Positions 47,690 to 60,980 of a DNA stretch of 64,000 nucleotides are shown here, in pieces (within the stretch, counting starts at the first letter, position 1; every line of letters starts with the position of its first letter). Source of the DNA: Crambe crambe (Eukaryota; Porifera; Demospongiae; Poecilosclerida; Crambeidae); assembly GCA_963924555.1 (NCBI GenBank), contig OZ004585.1:5965488-6029487 (forward strand), read 5' to 3'. Position numbers and translations under genes: made by a program. The notes below the pieces were generated by a model. The model was not told the origin of the DNA. It made no database searches and saw only the letters and a program-made list of their open reading frames with translations.

Positions 47690-49430
47690 TCACAGAAGCC
47701 TGCTACCTCTGCCATGGAAAAATCCATCTGAATACGCCATCCAAGTGGAGGGTTACAGGTACATATCAAGCCTTGATGTCCCTGAAGATGGAGTAATCTG
47801 TCAAACCTGCAGAAGGGATATAACAAGGGTAGTACTTGCAGATCCTAGCCATAAACCTAGGTGGCTGGTTACTTTTCCAAAAACAAGGACATAATTGCAT
47901 AAATCAGCCTTTATAGTGCCAGAGAGTTAAGGCTATTTCACCTCAAAAATCTGATCATGGCCTTAGAAGCTGATCCAGTAGTCTGGTGTAGCCGACCCTT
48001 TACCTTCCTTTTCTTGGGGGTGGGGGGAAGGAGAAAGGGTCTGGTGACTCTAGCATATACAACTTGTGTCATTTTTGAACATTACATCATGGCAATCATA
48101 AACCGTGTGCAAGTAATTTGCGTGAAAAGCAGTAGTTAGAGAAAGGAGAATTCTTGGAGAGTCTAAGAAATGGGGATCAAGTGACAAGAGCCTTGGAGTC
48201 ACAACAGTGTTTGAATAGTACGTCCCATACACCTAATGCTCGCTCCCCTAGCCTCATAATGCCGTATAAGTCAATTGATCCACCTGCTGATAACTTCTCA
48301 TCTCACTTGAAACAGCTAGCTACAGCCACGATCGATCCCATCAAGGGCTTATCGAGTCGATCTTGATCCCATAGAAAAGCAAGGGGCAGGGTCCAAAAAG
48401 TGGTAGAAACAAAAGTTTATGGCTATATCACATGATGAATCCAAGTGTTGTTTTTCATGCACGACACAAGTCGTTGATGCTAGAGTCACCAGACACTTTC
48501 TCCTTCCCCCGCCCCCAAGAAAAGGAAGGTAAAGGGTCGGCTACATCAGACTACTGATCCAGAGCTAGGCAAGCTCACACCATCAGAGTTACCCCATGTT
48601 CTTCAGACACTGTTGGTATGTACTGGCTGTGATTATGTGTCCTTTTTCAGTGGGATAGGTAAAGCCACTTTTCTGCTTCCTTATTACTAGAAGTACTGCT
48701 TCAGGAACCTTTATTTTATAACTTTAGTGTCCAAAATGGGCACAAGGCGAACCAACTAGCCACTGGCTAATACTAAAGCTGCCTAAGGGTTACCCTTAAA
48801 CTGGAAGTCAGGCTATTTTGGAATTCCTACAATTAGTGGGTACGGTGTACTTCAAAAGGTTTTATTACACAATGTCCGGCCACCCACTACTCTATGTTCA
48901 ATAACCTGGGATTGTCGGTGGAAGAACAGCATCATAAATGGCTTGATGACATCCGTGGTTCAGAACAAAATTTGAAAATGGGATGACAGCCTCCAATGAA
49001 GCACTGGAAGAGATCCTGCTGGGTTCTGCACCTGTGGGGACAATACTTCAGTCACTATCATAATTATTACAGATGGTCCATAAAGAATAACTCACTCGCT
49101 GTAGTGTGAGACACTAATGAAAACATCAAGACCATCAGGAATAGACTTGAGAGTTTGATAAGAGGTTACAGGTGTGCGAACCAATTGTAGAAAGAAGGCG
49201 AACTCTTGCTCAGCTGGATATGAATGCAGAAACTGCTGCAACACCACAGAGAGAGATCATGATGTTGATATTATGGACTTCGTTTTTAAGATGAAATTGA
49301 CTTTGAAAGTGAGGATGATAGATGGATTTATTGTAGCTCTATTGTTATTATCATTCTGTAATCTCGTGGATTATATTTTTCGACACCTATACATCTACTT
49401 TAAAATGACATATCTACTGCTAAAATAACT
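47690..49430 (+). pseudogene. Decayed TGCD-motif transposon-type gene
   Basis: Parts in order on the plus strand: a zinc-binding-like start (EACYLCHGKIHLNTPSKW, then in another frame ISSLDVPEDGVICQTCRRDI); a motif LLVCTGCDYVSFFSGIGKAT at about 48,612-48,677; ENIKTIRNRLESLIRG at about 49,110; and a Cys-rich end NCRKKANSCSAGYECRNCCN at 49,178-49,240. The TGCD..SFF.G.GK motif plus a C-terminal CxC-type cluster is a combination seen in uncharacterised repeat-associated proteins of animals. Several frame changes and a nested foldback (47,975-48,561) show it is dead. Confidence 0.55.
47975..48561. mobile_element. Foldback element nested in the decayed gene
   Basis: Arms of about 85 bases: CAGTAGTCTGGTGTAGCCGA ... 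at the left and ..GTCGGCTACATCAGACTACTG at the right, including CTTTACCTTCCTTTTCTTGG and complement. The centre is unique sequence. Confidence 0.82.
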
Positions 49431-51260
49431 ATCTTTAACATACCTGGTTATTGAATTGTGCACGCTTTCCAATGTTGTCCTAGAGCGCGCTTTCCAACGA
49501 GACCCAAGTACAGCTCTTTAATCCATCTAACAGAAGTTCCCCGTTAAAAACAGAGTGCCCAGCTATCTACACTCCATAAACACATAGCTTGTTTTTACAG
49601 CTTTCCTGCATAGGTACTTCAAGCGTGGCCACTGAAAACTGCTCTAAAGGAGAGTAGAGAGGCTAGAACTACCTACCACTTCTTCAACAAAAAATTGCCC
49701 ACGTGGCAAGTCAAATATGACGTCATAAAAAATTAAAATTTAAGGTTGCGTAACGACTGTAGATGGCAGCTGGTGCCGATTGTTGATGCTGTTCTGGAGG
49801 AGTTTGAGCGGGCATATCATCATCTTCTGCATTGTTTTCCAGATGTAAGAAGTTTAGTTGAGCCTGTAACAAGAATAGAAGAGATACAGAGAGTCCAGTT
49901 TGTATTGTTCTAATGAGAGAAGCCATGTCCATTCCGTGCTAACCCTACATATTGAGTCCTACCGCACTCTCTGATACAAGTAAGCTTCTGAACTACGTAG
50001 ATCAGTTTTTGCCTATTAATTATCACTTTGCAAGCTAACAACCTATTAATTATCACTTTGCAAGCTAACTTGCCCCACACTAGGGAGACGAATGTGCATG
50101 AGCGTTCTGCTATATATATTTCTTATGTCCTAACAATGTAATCATTTCCAAGACCACCTTCAGATCATTAAGAGCTGTTTGTAGTTCGCAACTTTAGTCT
50201 CCACATGTCATAATCCTCACACTGCACAAGTACACCAACATTATTCATGTACTACCTACTGAGTTGGTATAGGTTGTCCTTAAGTGATGGTTGAAATTCC
50301 TCAGTTGTTGGTTGATCATACAGATCATAGAATGACCTTCATCATTGGGAACTGGATCTGGTGCAAGTCTTGCATTGCTTCATAGCTACCACCCTTATTT
50401 GAAAGGTGGACCTGAATTAAAAAATGCTCTATGAAAGCACATATCTCTGATCGATCTTTCAAATTGTATCCTGCATGGTTAAGTTCTTGTCAATCAAAAG
50501 AAGAGTTGGCCAAAATTCAACGATCTCTTCCTCAGTATAGCAGCATTATACATTTCAAGTTACTCATTAGCTACTCCAGCTCCTTAGTTACGAAATAAAA
50601 GGAAAAGAAACAACTCCTGCCCCAGCTATTCCTACCCCTTTATACCTTGGGATCTGCAACCCTAGCATTAGTGCAGTGGCCCATTTGCAGCCTTATAGTG
50701 TAGAGGCCCCTGCGAGCCAGCTACTCTAACTCCTCTAACACCCAGATTAACGAGTCAACGCTTTGGCGAGTGTGTTTGCTGAGCAATGGCTGAGAAAGAG
50801 AAGATTTTTGGCTCTAGTATGACAGTAGTCAGTACTGAGGTTGGAAGAATGAAGCTCTAGAGTGCATGTAAGAGCAGAAACATTACTATTACAATGAATC
50901 AACCACCAGAGAATATAATTTAAATATACAGCTATGTATGCATTATAATGTACAACTAGCACTAACATAGTAGTACATTTTAAAGCCTTGGCATAACTCT
51001 CAGCTGTTGGATTCTTGCACGAAGCTTTCATGGCTGACTAGCTAGCTCTAGTGCTACTTTAGGCTTTAGTCTAAGCTCTAAAACTTTGTCAAAGTTTAGT
51101 TCGAGAATCTACGTAGTTTTTGATTTGTATAGGAAAAAAATGAATCACACTCGCTAAAAACTACTATGTCAAATTATTAATCTGGCAGACTGCCAGAGTG
51201 GGTCACTTTTTATAGCAGTTTCATAGGATTGATAATCCAATGTAGCTAGCTGTCTGTATT
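49430..51260. other. Repeat-rich spacer; 31-bp direct repeat
   Basis: CCTATTAATTATCACTTTGC is duplicated in tandem at 50,012-50,069. 50,985-51,255 is a copy of the dispersed repeat at 46,130. No supported exon. Confidence 0.55.
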
Positions 51261-51296
51261 TCATGAGATATGCGCTAGTGCACAGCGTGTTCGACC

Positions 51297-51515
51297 TGGT
51301 TTGTGCTGTTCCATGCATTCAGGCAGAGATAAGGATGTTTCATTATTTAGGCTGCCAAAAATTGTTAATAAGGGTGAAGAAGTACATAGCCTGAGAGAGA
51401 TGGATATTTGGCTGCTATTTCCAAGTTTGCTCTCACAGACAGCATTTTGAAAAATGACGGGATTTGTTCAAGACACTTCATTTCTGGAAAACCAGAAGAT
51501 TTGCTGGCTTCTTTC
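51297..51515 (+). pseudogene. Broken THAP-domain fragment
   Basis: CCSMHSGRDKDVSLFRLPKI in one frame is followed, after a frame change near 51,410, by AAISKFALTDSILKN and ICSRHFISGKPEDL. Order and spacing (Cys-rich start, FRLP, ICSRHF..GKP) match a THAP zinc-binding DNA-binding domain, often the N-terminus of DNA transposases. At least one frameshift; the following frame to 51,816 is unrecognised. Confidence 0.65.
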
Positions 51516-51747
51516 ACCGATACGTAATAAAGCAAAGTTGTCATCCACCACTACAGAAAAGTGGGAGCAAAGGAATGCTAGACAGTTACATTTAAATATG
51601 CAAGAAGCTGCAAGAAGCTGTGAGTTGAGTCATCAGGGGAATGCTGTACAAAGCATCAGTGGCTCCACAGTAGTTGAGCCATCTAGTGCTCTACTGATGC
51701 AGCTACTCAGACAACATGTGTCACAAGGGAAGATGCTTCTACGCAAA

Positions 51748-52026
51748 TTAGAGGTGATGCAATTGAGGATATATCCACACGAACAAATCCAAGCATCTTG
51801 CAGTCCAGGCAAATGATACAGCATAAACTCTATTTGAGTGTGTATACCCAATAAACAACTGTGTTTGAACTTGATAATAGTAGGAGTGTTTATGGTCCAA
51901 ATACAAGTCACCATCAGAGCCTTTTTTAAGCAAAAAATTTATCTTCAGTAGCAAGCTCAATGTTTTCACCTTTGTGGTGAAGTCCACAAACCCCTTTGCA
52001 TGACACCTTCCCATCAGGGCTTGCAC
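51748..52026 (-). pseudogene. YqaJ-like nuclease fragment
   Basis: The frame reads GFVDFTTKVKTLSLLLKINF, then DGDLYLDHKHSYYYQVQTQL and CLDLFVWI. The YYYQVQ..L and D..VW elements are characteristic of the C-terminal part of YqaJ-type exonuclease domains found in some animal DNA transposons. The N-terminal catalytic part is absent. It runs opposite to the THAP fragment; both may be relics of one element with two genes. Confidence 0.55.
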
Positions 52027-52029
52027 CTA

Positions 52030-53465
52030 GAAAAAGCCATTGATCGTTGAGGCCACTATCAGATATTTTAAAATTGGTATGTGACAGTTTCATCTTGTGT
52101 TCATAGCAGACTTTTCATGCATGCAACCCCAGTTGGTCTGTTTGCTTTTGAAAGTGAAGGATTGAAGGTAGATTTGCTTGATCAAACTCTGTGATGGCTT
52201 TGCAGGATCTGTATGACAAATGGACTTCATTTTAGATGCTGTTACTTGACCTGACTGCACCAAACTTTAGACTCAGACTGCAATTTGGATTCCTTCTCCA
52301 CAGACAAGGCAATATTTGATGTTACAGCAACATTCACTTTTGTAAAAGTTCATCATAGCCTAAATAAGTTAGACACCTTGGCCAATGGGATTCTACAGGA
52401 TATAGAAACCTGAAGACCCTTGGGGCTGTGGAGTCCGAGCGGTTTCTAGAATCCAGGCCTTGGTGTCTAAGTATATTATTTTCTCTTTTCCATACTTTAA
52501 CCTCCTTGACCCAACCACACAAACTGCTAGTCCCTTGTGGACCTTGAACTGTTTGGCAGTCAAGAAACTAGTCTAGTATGATACTAGATCACTTGCTTCA
52601 ACAGGTGGAACTCAGTCTGTAGTCTCTCCTTCAGGACCAAGAAAGAGATCCCAGCCACCAATCAGATTTATCTTATCCTTGTACCCATCTTTGGCATTAC
52701 CAGTAAGATTTTCAGCGTAGGGGGACAATGACAAGCGAATGCCAAAACTACAGCTGTATACCAGCTCTGTCCATGATGCTGACACACATGTGTTAATCTG
52801 CCATGTGATGAAAGAGCTCTATTGAATAGTTGGTGGATGATATTTTTTAGCTGAAATATTTTGTTAGTTGGCATCTGGTCAGCTCATAACTGCTACATAA
52901 ATATGTATTGTATCAGTGCAAGTTGGAGAACACATTATTGCGTAACACACACGGTGTTTTAGTGAAGCAAAAAGAGCTTCCATGCTGGAACCTTCTCAAC
53001 CTTCTCAATATCTTCCTAACCCCATGGACTTTTTACTGGTTGATCAGGAAAATAAAAAAAATACATGTGTCTATTGTTCTTCAAGGAGTTGTCACTATCC
53101 AATACTCCAGCAATTCCAGAGTGGATGACACCATTGGTGATGAACTGGGCTTTGTCAGCCATGTATTACTAATCTGCCATCTCTACTAGCCACTGTGCAC
53201 CTAGATTCCTTCATGATGCCAATTGGTTGTAGTTCTAAACTCTCTTCTTCTTTACTTCTTCTGTGTACAACAGCTGGAACTTACCCCTGAGAAATTCTTT
53301 AGCTGGTTTGTTGACCACTACCTTTCTATTAAGAAATTCCAGCCAGGCAGCTGCATATAATATTATAGGAAGCTGTAATGCATACTACGATCCACTTCGA
53401 TTAGCCAAGCTCCTACAACAAAACTGCTGTAGTTGATGTAGAAATCTGAACAGCAATTATGTATA
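52030..53465. other. Unrecognised relic sequence before unit B
   Basis: Several short frames on both strands with no clear splice structure. Given its neighbours it may be further decayed parts of the THAP/YqaJ element, but I see no motif that proves it. Confidence 0.35.
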
Positions 53466-54615
53466 TTGGAGTGTGTGCATTATGCAAGTTCTAAGCAATG
53501 TAGGCCTGGGGCATTTTGGAGTGTAGACCTAGTTATCAAGATATATGACCTGAGAGTCAGCTTGCTCAATCTAGCCTGCATTTCGTTGCCTCAATATAAG
53601 TCACCCAAATGTCTACATTGAGAAGTTCCATACACTATCTATAGCTACGTATAATAAAATTAATGCTTTACCATAACATAACTAGTGTTAAAACTAATTA
53701 AAACAAGCTACACATCTGAAATTAAATTAACATGAATATTGTTCTCATGAATTATTGTTACATGAAATATTGCCTATGTATACTTTCTGTAGTATTGAAG
53801 AAAAGTAAGAGGCTATTCAATTGCATGGGCACAGGAACTGAAAGATTAACAATTATTTTTTTAATTTTATAGCTAGTACTATAGCATTATATAGTAGTAG
53901 TATTATGTAGTAGTAGCAGCAGTTAATTGTTATTAACATACATACATAGCTAGCTATTATTATTTTTACTTGATTTTTTTTTTTTTGTATTATTTATCAA
54001 GTGTTTAACTATGATCAAGTCATTCGCTCTGTAGCTACTGCAGTCTAAGATGTTAATAAGGTTTCGCTGCAGCTCAGAGAGTGCTATAGTGCTGTGGCAG
54101 TTGTGGATGCCTTGTCAAATAAGGTTAGGGGATTGTGTTTAATGGTTTGGAGATACCCACTTATAGCTAGTCTTATGACCTTTGACCTGCCATCCCTACT
54201 ATACACTGCAAAACTAGGTGGTGGCATTTGTGTTGCAGTAGTGAACATCACCAAAAAATAGTAGTGAACCTCACTACAACCATAGTGAACCTCACTACAA
54301 CCATAGTGAACAACACCCAGTCAGTTTTTACAGTGAGAGTGCTAACACACTCTCGATACTGTAATAATTATCTTTTGAGCATGTGCATCTCAAATATTGA
54401 GGTCAGAGCTTAACTGTATAATTTGAGTGGAAAATTTATTAATAATACGTATCTAACACAAATAGCTACACTGACAAAACAATGTTACAGTACTTAAATG
54501 CATTGCTATAGATTAATAATCATTGCAGCTTGTCTTTGAGTTATTCACCATGAGTGCACTGTACAGTTTCATAATCATGTTGTGAAGTGCCAACTTCAAC
54601 ATTTTGATAAATTGC

Positions 54616-56374
54616 TTACTCAGTAAACTTTACTTGTCCATATGACATATTCTCAGTCAGATCTATTTTCTCTTCCCCAATTGAATCATTAGCTTCACTG
54701 TCTCCCCTTTTTTGGATGTCATATGTGTTTTGCTTTGAGAGATCAACTTTGTGAGGTTGCGTGCGAGGTTGCGTACGAGGTGTTGTGTTCATTCCAGTTG
54801 AATGTGATAAACTCATCTCATTTGGTGATTTGGCAGTGCTCTTACTGGTTGTCATGAAAGATAAGATCATCCTTCTCCTATCCAATCTAAACATTTCCAC
54901 AAATCGCGAGCATCACCATTTCGAATACCATAGAGAATAAAGAGCAGAGCTCCTTGTGCTCCAACAAATATGGAGAAAAGAACCTGGAGAGTGATGGTTA
55001 CTCCCACTTCAGGGAAGCTTGTGGCCAGCAAACCGAAACCCCATCCAAGACTGAAAACAACTGAAAGTGAGAGTGCAATGATAAAGTTTTCTTTGTATGT
55101 CTTAAAATTTCTTTCGTCACTCTTTTTCCCTTTGCTGTGGATACTGCGTTTGTGCTTGATGATCGACACAAGTATGATAATGAACATGATCCAGTCAAAG
55201 ATATACAGCAACAAGAATGGTAGCAAGAAACCAAACCAGAAAGGCCACTGAGTTGTTTGACAGCTACAGAAAAATATATAATGTAATAATAATGAGGCAT
55301 GGCATGATTTAATTATTAGTTTGCTAATGTATAGCCTATTAGCTATGTAGCTATTTCTTACGTATTTCTTACTAGAATTTGCTAATGTAGTATTCATAGC
55401 CTGGACCAGCACACAGTATGACTATCAGTAGAGGAAGAACTGAGAGAGAAAAAAATTATTTTTTGGAAATTAACTGATTGCATGCACAGCAATAGGAAAC
55501 ACAAAAACTAAAGACCTAGCTACTGCTACAGCATGCTACATAGCTCAATAAAAATAATATTAGCTATTAGGAAAAAAAAGAATTAATGTTGACATCGATA
55601 TGAAATCGGATGAACAATCATTGAAATATCGAACGTGTACATTAATCCATGGCAACTCACCCCACGCTGGGATTCCTGCCTTTATCATGAATTTATTTTC
55701 AAGAGACTGTGTCCCAATAATCTTTACCAGTTTGATGTACAGCCAGACTGTCTCCACTGCTGTCCAGGTAAAGAAAACCACCATGAAGTAATGAAGCAAG
55801 GCAGAAGTGATTCCACAGAGGACTGGAACAGTTGTCACATGACCTCCAATCAAAAAGAAAATGTAGAGACCAGCCAAAGAGGAACTCATGTTGAGCAAAA
55901 TTTGGTTGTGTATACTGTTTCTCAGTTTCCTGCATACAATCATGCATGGTTATTATAATTAGTGTAATTATTGGGCTACATGGAGTATGTTGCGAAGTGA
56001 GGAGGACATGCAATTCTGGTATAAAGAGAGTGAATGCATGCAAATAGTATAGTAGAGTATAGTAACTAGTTTTATGGAAACTCGAGCCTGCAACCTATAG
56101 TTCCGCATAATTCTTGTATAAGCCTATAGTGCATGACTTACTTTGAACAAACATAAGTCAAAATGAGTGCTGCGAGACAGAGGAGTGAGATGATGATTCC
56201 TATGTAAGTGATGACGAACAATGTCAGAGCTGCTGCAGGTGGAAGTGGACGAGGATTGAGATCCTAAAATAATACATTGCTATAATTACTACCATGAGAC
56301 TTTATTAGAATGGTTATTTGGGTTTTTCTAGTATATTATAACCAGAGGGGGGAAGCCCCCCCCCCCCCCCAAAA

Positions 56375-56413
<39 letters not shown>

Positions 56414-58770
56414 CCAGAGGGGGAACTCCCTCCCAAACTCCTTCTCATTCCACCAAAATTTTTAAAAAGATATTGAACTCAAAATATGTATTGATTCTTT
56501 TGTTCTTTCCAGATGTAGCTATAGCTATTAAATGCTTTCCAAGTTTTGAAGTTTTGACTTTTTTTGAGGGCACATACGTAGCTAGCCTGATCTATAGGGA
56601 GTTAGGAAAATGGCTAGGCAAAAAAATTTTCACGTGCAAGCACGCGGATATTCTTCCACCCCTAGTTTAAAAACCTGTAGCTAGCTACACACAATTTTAT
56701 TTTCACATGTCTAATTAGTGAAAATTGGACTATCCCTTAGAACGAACAGTTCATTATAATTATACATGCACTTAATAGTTGACATTCTTCAATAATTTTT
56801 AAGCATGTAGCTATAACACCCAGAGCTGATTATAATCAGTACCTAGATTATTGTGGGGTCTAGGAGTCTAGGGCCCCGTTTACACGGGGGTTCTAACCCG
56901 GATTCAACCCGGATTCGCTTCGCGCGTGAACGGTACCAACCCATATCAATTAGGTGGATTGGAATCCGGATTGAATCTCAACCCGGGTTGGGCGCACGTG
57001 TAAACATGGCTTAGTATTGATGTCACTTATAAAAAGAGGATTCCAAAATGACCTAGCTGTGCACATTCACACACTGTCCAATTTCCAGCTTTTGTTACAT
57101 TCCTACAGCCAGAAGTTGACCATGCCCCAAACTCATCTGTGTGCAAATAAAAATATTATTACAATGTTTTGGAGATCCTGGAATTAAGCTTTGATCTGCA
57201 TGAGGATATGCATGCATGAGGCTATTCATTGTTTTCACTACTACTAGCAATAATATTTGAACGTGAGAAAAAAATGTACAATACTTACCAGACTCTGGAT
57301 CCCATGTTGCACAACCACCGCTCCTAGCCATTTCTTCTACCTACAAAATCATTGAATCAAGAGAGGATCACATACACACAAATAGGTCACTCAAGAATTA
57401 GTATTTAAAAAAAGGATTGTGGTTTACAGGCCTTGTGATCCAACCTTTGGGGTAGCTACCTTATCATTGGTGTTGAGTATAACTCTGATAGGGCTGGAAA
57501 GAGAAGAGTTCATTTTACACCTCAACCTTGTTGATACGATTATTGAACCAATGGCAAATGTGCCATTATTATTGAAAGACTGAAAGAGAATGTCAGTGAT
57601 GAAAACATTGTAACTTAATCGCCGAGTAAAACTGGAGGATATTGAAGAGATATCATGCATTCATCTACAAAATTCTCTGGTATCTGCACAGCAGCCATTG
57701 AGTTATCCAGTACTTCCACAATCATTTCAGATGTTTTAAGCGATTCATCCCTGAATCCTTCACTTGAGTTGAGTGCCTCTTCCACAGATCCCAAGTTGAC
57801 TGTGAATGTTTGACCTTTGAATGTGTCAGGATCTATGTCCTGTATTTGTAGGGCATAGGTCTCATAACTAATTTATCCTCTGAAGAATTGCTTGAATCCA
57901 ATGAATCTGAAAATGCTGCCAGATTATCCAATACTCTGTAAAATAAATAGAAATAATAAATGAATAAAATTTAATAGCATGCATGCTAATTTTTTTATAC
58001 TCAGTGTATACCACCGAATTTATTGATTTTTTAATGAACAAACCGTTCATTCGTCCACCATACTACTCCCCACTACTTGTGCTGAGTGTGGGAAAACTAA
58101 AAGAATATACAATACAGCTACGTAGGTGCAAGCTAATACTGTAACAGAATCAGTAGTAGTTTCAATACATGTACGTATGTAGACAGTAGCCAGCAGCAGG
58201 TGTAAAGTAAAGTATCACAGGATGTATGTATGTAGATGTACGTAGCTAATACGTACATGTTATATGTACGTATATAGCAGGTGTAAGAGTACAGCATTAT
58301 AACTACAGTCATACATGTAACCATAGGCCCATAGCAGGCGCATAATTTAGTCATTGTTATAATTTGTTGGCCCTGACTATGGGGCATAGTTGCAATATCA
58401 ATGCTGGCACTAATGTGATTTTTAAAAAACCTATTATTTGTAAATTCAACTCACGTACATAGCACATTCAAATTCGCTGATGCAGTGATAGTCACTCCAT
58501 TGGATGATGCTCTGCAAGTGTATTCACCTTGATTGCTCGAAAACTGTGCATTATTGACCGCTAGAGCCAAGCCTTCAGCACTTGGAACCACGGAGTAATG
58601 TGGAAGCAAAGGACCCTGTTGATTGGCCACTAATTGAGATTCTCCATTCCTTGGAGATTCGATATTTGCCAAAAATGATGATACAATTCTACAATGGAAA
58701 GTTGCTTGCAAGGATTGGATAACTGATGAATTGGTTGGATGAATCCGAAAAGTCAAGTCAGCGGAAGGTG
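54616..58770 (-). pseudogene. Adhesion-type GPCR, copy B (differently damaged)
   Basis: Same exon order as copy A: Ig-like 58,770-58,455; GAIN-like about 57,935-57,480; GPS exons near 57,340-57,045; TM1 56,263-56,142; TM2-TM3 55,929-55,661; TM4 55,439-55,373; TM5-TM7 from 55,263. TM1 to TM7 is open and in phase, including a complete TM4 exon reading VLPLLIVILCAGPGYEYYIS. Relative to copy A, 7 bases are missing just after TM7 (about 54,892), so the frame ends DLWKCLDWIGEG and the tail (54,900-54,616) is read only in another frame. It shares with A the TAA at the end of the GPS exon and a GAIN frame problem near 57,655. No somatomedin-B exon remains. A truncated-tail receptor is possible only if the shared TAA is bypassed. 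Confidence 0.75.
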
Positions 58771-59118
58771 CTAAAGCATATGCATTATAGATTATGAGCT
58801 GACATAATGATAGGTGTTGTAATTTGGAGTCAAAGTTTTGAAGTTGGTATCATTTTGGAGATTGCGATCTAAATTGAAACTGATATTGATCCAAATTGAA
58901 ACTGATATTGGTAATTTATAGGAGTAAAATTTTCGTGGATTTTGTGATTTTTTTGATGCACTAATTATCATGCATTGCAATTTGAATTACTAACAGAAAT
59001 TCATGCACCCCATGCTATGTACAGTAACCTTGGGTTGGGTTTCCTGTACATTTTGAAACGACTTCAAAGAAACACTATAGCAGATTCTATAGGCTCTATA
59101 GGCTGGCACTTTTGGCTT

Positions 59119-59315
59119 TTGTGCAGAACCCAATGAATCTAATCTGATATTGATCATGCAGCAAAGGCAAGATTTTTAGCAAGACCCCTCTGAATGTGAC
59201 ACTATCACTATAAGAGAACTTCTCTGTGAAAAAGTCGGTGTAGATATAGCTACTTGGGTGACACTACAGTGCATGCCTATTTATGTAGTGACAAGGCTAC
59301 TGCAGGTCTTATTAA
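59119..59315. other. Deletion junctions in unit B upstream of aGPCR
   Basis: At about 59,119 the sequence joins what in A is 5,658 to 6,121, removing the somatomedin-B exon; GGCTT-like microhomology lies at the join. At about 59,212 the site of MITE copy 1 is empty, and at 59,313-59,316 the single TTAA marks the empty site of the 12.2-kb insertion. Confidence 0.85.
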
Positions 59316-60764
59316 GTTCCAGATAAATCAGATAAAAGATTGAGTTAATCTAATTCTTGATTGTAGATACATACCTACGTATTATTGTGACTGGATCTAG
59401 GAAAAGGTAACACTTGCAGCATATGTACGTAAGTTGAATTTTAAGTTATTAGCTACATCACTTTTGTTAGAATGGAACAAGAACCCACTAATTCCAATGT
59501 TGCTAAAAGCTAGTGGACATTAAAAGACCTTACCATGGACAGGAGGCCGCTGAACTCCAGAGGTTCCTATGATAATTACGTATAGTCACAGATCAAAAAA
59601 TTTAATAGCTACATTTTTAAGAAGCTACCAGTTACATTATCCTGATAGCCAACTACGTACTGCTGCATTACAGATACTGTCTATGCAAATTTCATTCAGG
59701 GGCTTGTCAAGCCATACTGTAATGAGAGATCATTTAGCTAATGCATATGTCTGGCAATCATGATCATTCTCCCTACTAATTGTTGCTTTCTTTACTATCA
59801 CTTAGAAAACTAATAGCTAACACTCATGAATCATAAAGTACAAAGTTATATATGTAGCTACATACCAGGACAATTTTGTTGGCTAGATGACAAAATGGTT
59901 GAGTTGTGACAAGCACACGAATAAGATCTTAATTGGGTCTATAGCACTCAATAAGCAGAGATCAGTTGGATCCACAAGGATTAGCTCCTGAAGATGAGGG
60001 AATTATCCATCATGTATAGTACTTGGGATACAAGTTTCGTAGTTTGAATTGGAAGGAATTTTGGTTCCAGAGTCACAGTAGCTACCATACAGTGCTTTTA
60101 TTTCGAGGAGCGCTCATTTTTCGTGAATTAGCCATGGAAAAAAAACTTTTGTGGTTGCATCGCAGGTAAGAGTGCATCTGCTATCAACAGCTGAAACTTA
60201 GTGAATGAATCAAGGTTACTACGTATATCAAATAGGCCTTGGTATGAGGCTAGTGGACCCTAAGCATTGAACAGAAGAGCTGCCTTGTGTGAGAGAACTA
60301 ACTTTCAATATCGTTTCAATGTACGTAGCTAGCAGCTGTTATGAAGATGACAGTATTTCTGCCCTGTCAGTTCCAGAGAAATAGCAGAACGAACAGTACA
60401 GTGACATCATGTGGCATATGCATGTGGCTCAGATCAACTTTTCGCAGAGCTTAACTTTCGAGCTACTCATTAAATCTGTGAAAACCGTAAAAATTACGGC
60501 GCTCCTCAAAAATTTAATTATTAGCACAACTAGCTATAATGGAGCTAAGTACTACTATCACTTTGACATTAGTACTATAATTATTGTAACAATTCAAGGA
60601 CAGCTATCCATTAAGAGTATTATTATTCATGTGCATATATAATTGGACTATTTCTAACTCCAGCTATGCTACAGTAATAATCATGTATAAAGGTGAATCA
60701 GAAAGAGAATTGAGTATAATACATGTAAGTATAGCTACAAAAAAAATACATTATTTAGTACCTT
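59316..60764. other. Duplicated noncoding block (unit B)
   Basis: Counterpart of 18,646-20,065. No conserved protein-like frame. Ends at the empty target ATTT of the 2.6-kb transposon. Confidence 0.6.
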
Positions 60765-60980
60765 CTCAACAGCCTGACTCCGTGCATACTAATGATTTTG
60801 GACCCTGCCAAACCATAGCAGAAGCGAGTTAAGATGCTACATTTATAGCACTGCTGACATTGATAGTATGTACTACTCCAGATCCATAGGAATTTACAAG
60901 TAATGTTCTTACATCTAGCACAGAAATAAGTGAGAATGGTGACTCCTTCAGCATAGCTAGTTGGCAAAGAAAGATATTAG

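Larger units (their letters stand above)
47070..49765. mobile_element. Possible TIR element around a decayed gene
   Basis: ACAGTCGTTACGCAACC occurs at about 47,075-47,091 and inverted at about 49,744-49,760, with the decayed TGCD-family gene between. TGACGTCAT words lie near both. The match beyond this word is weak, so true ends are not fixed. Confidence 0.45.

Noticed and set aside
49174-49428. 84-codon frame as an independent gene
   Set aside because: Its Cys-rich start is the broken C-terminus of the TGCD-family relic; the rest is AT-rich random frame.
51748-52026. Viral gene, from the name YqaJ viral recombinase
   Set aside because: YqaJ-type nucleases also occur in animal transposons; the neighbourhood (THAP fragment, repeats) fits a transposon relic and there is no other viral gene.
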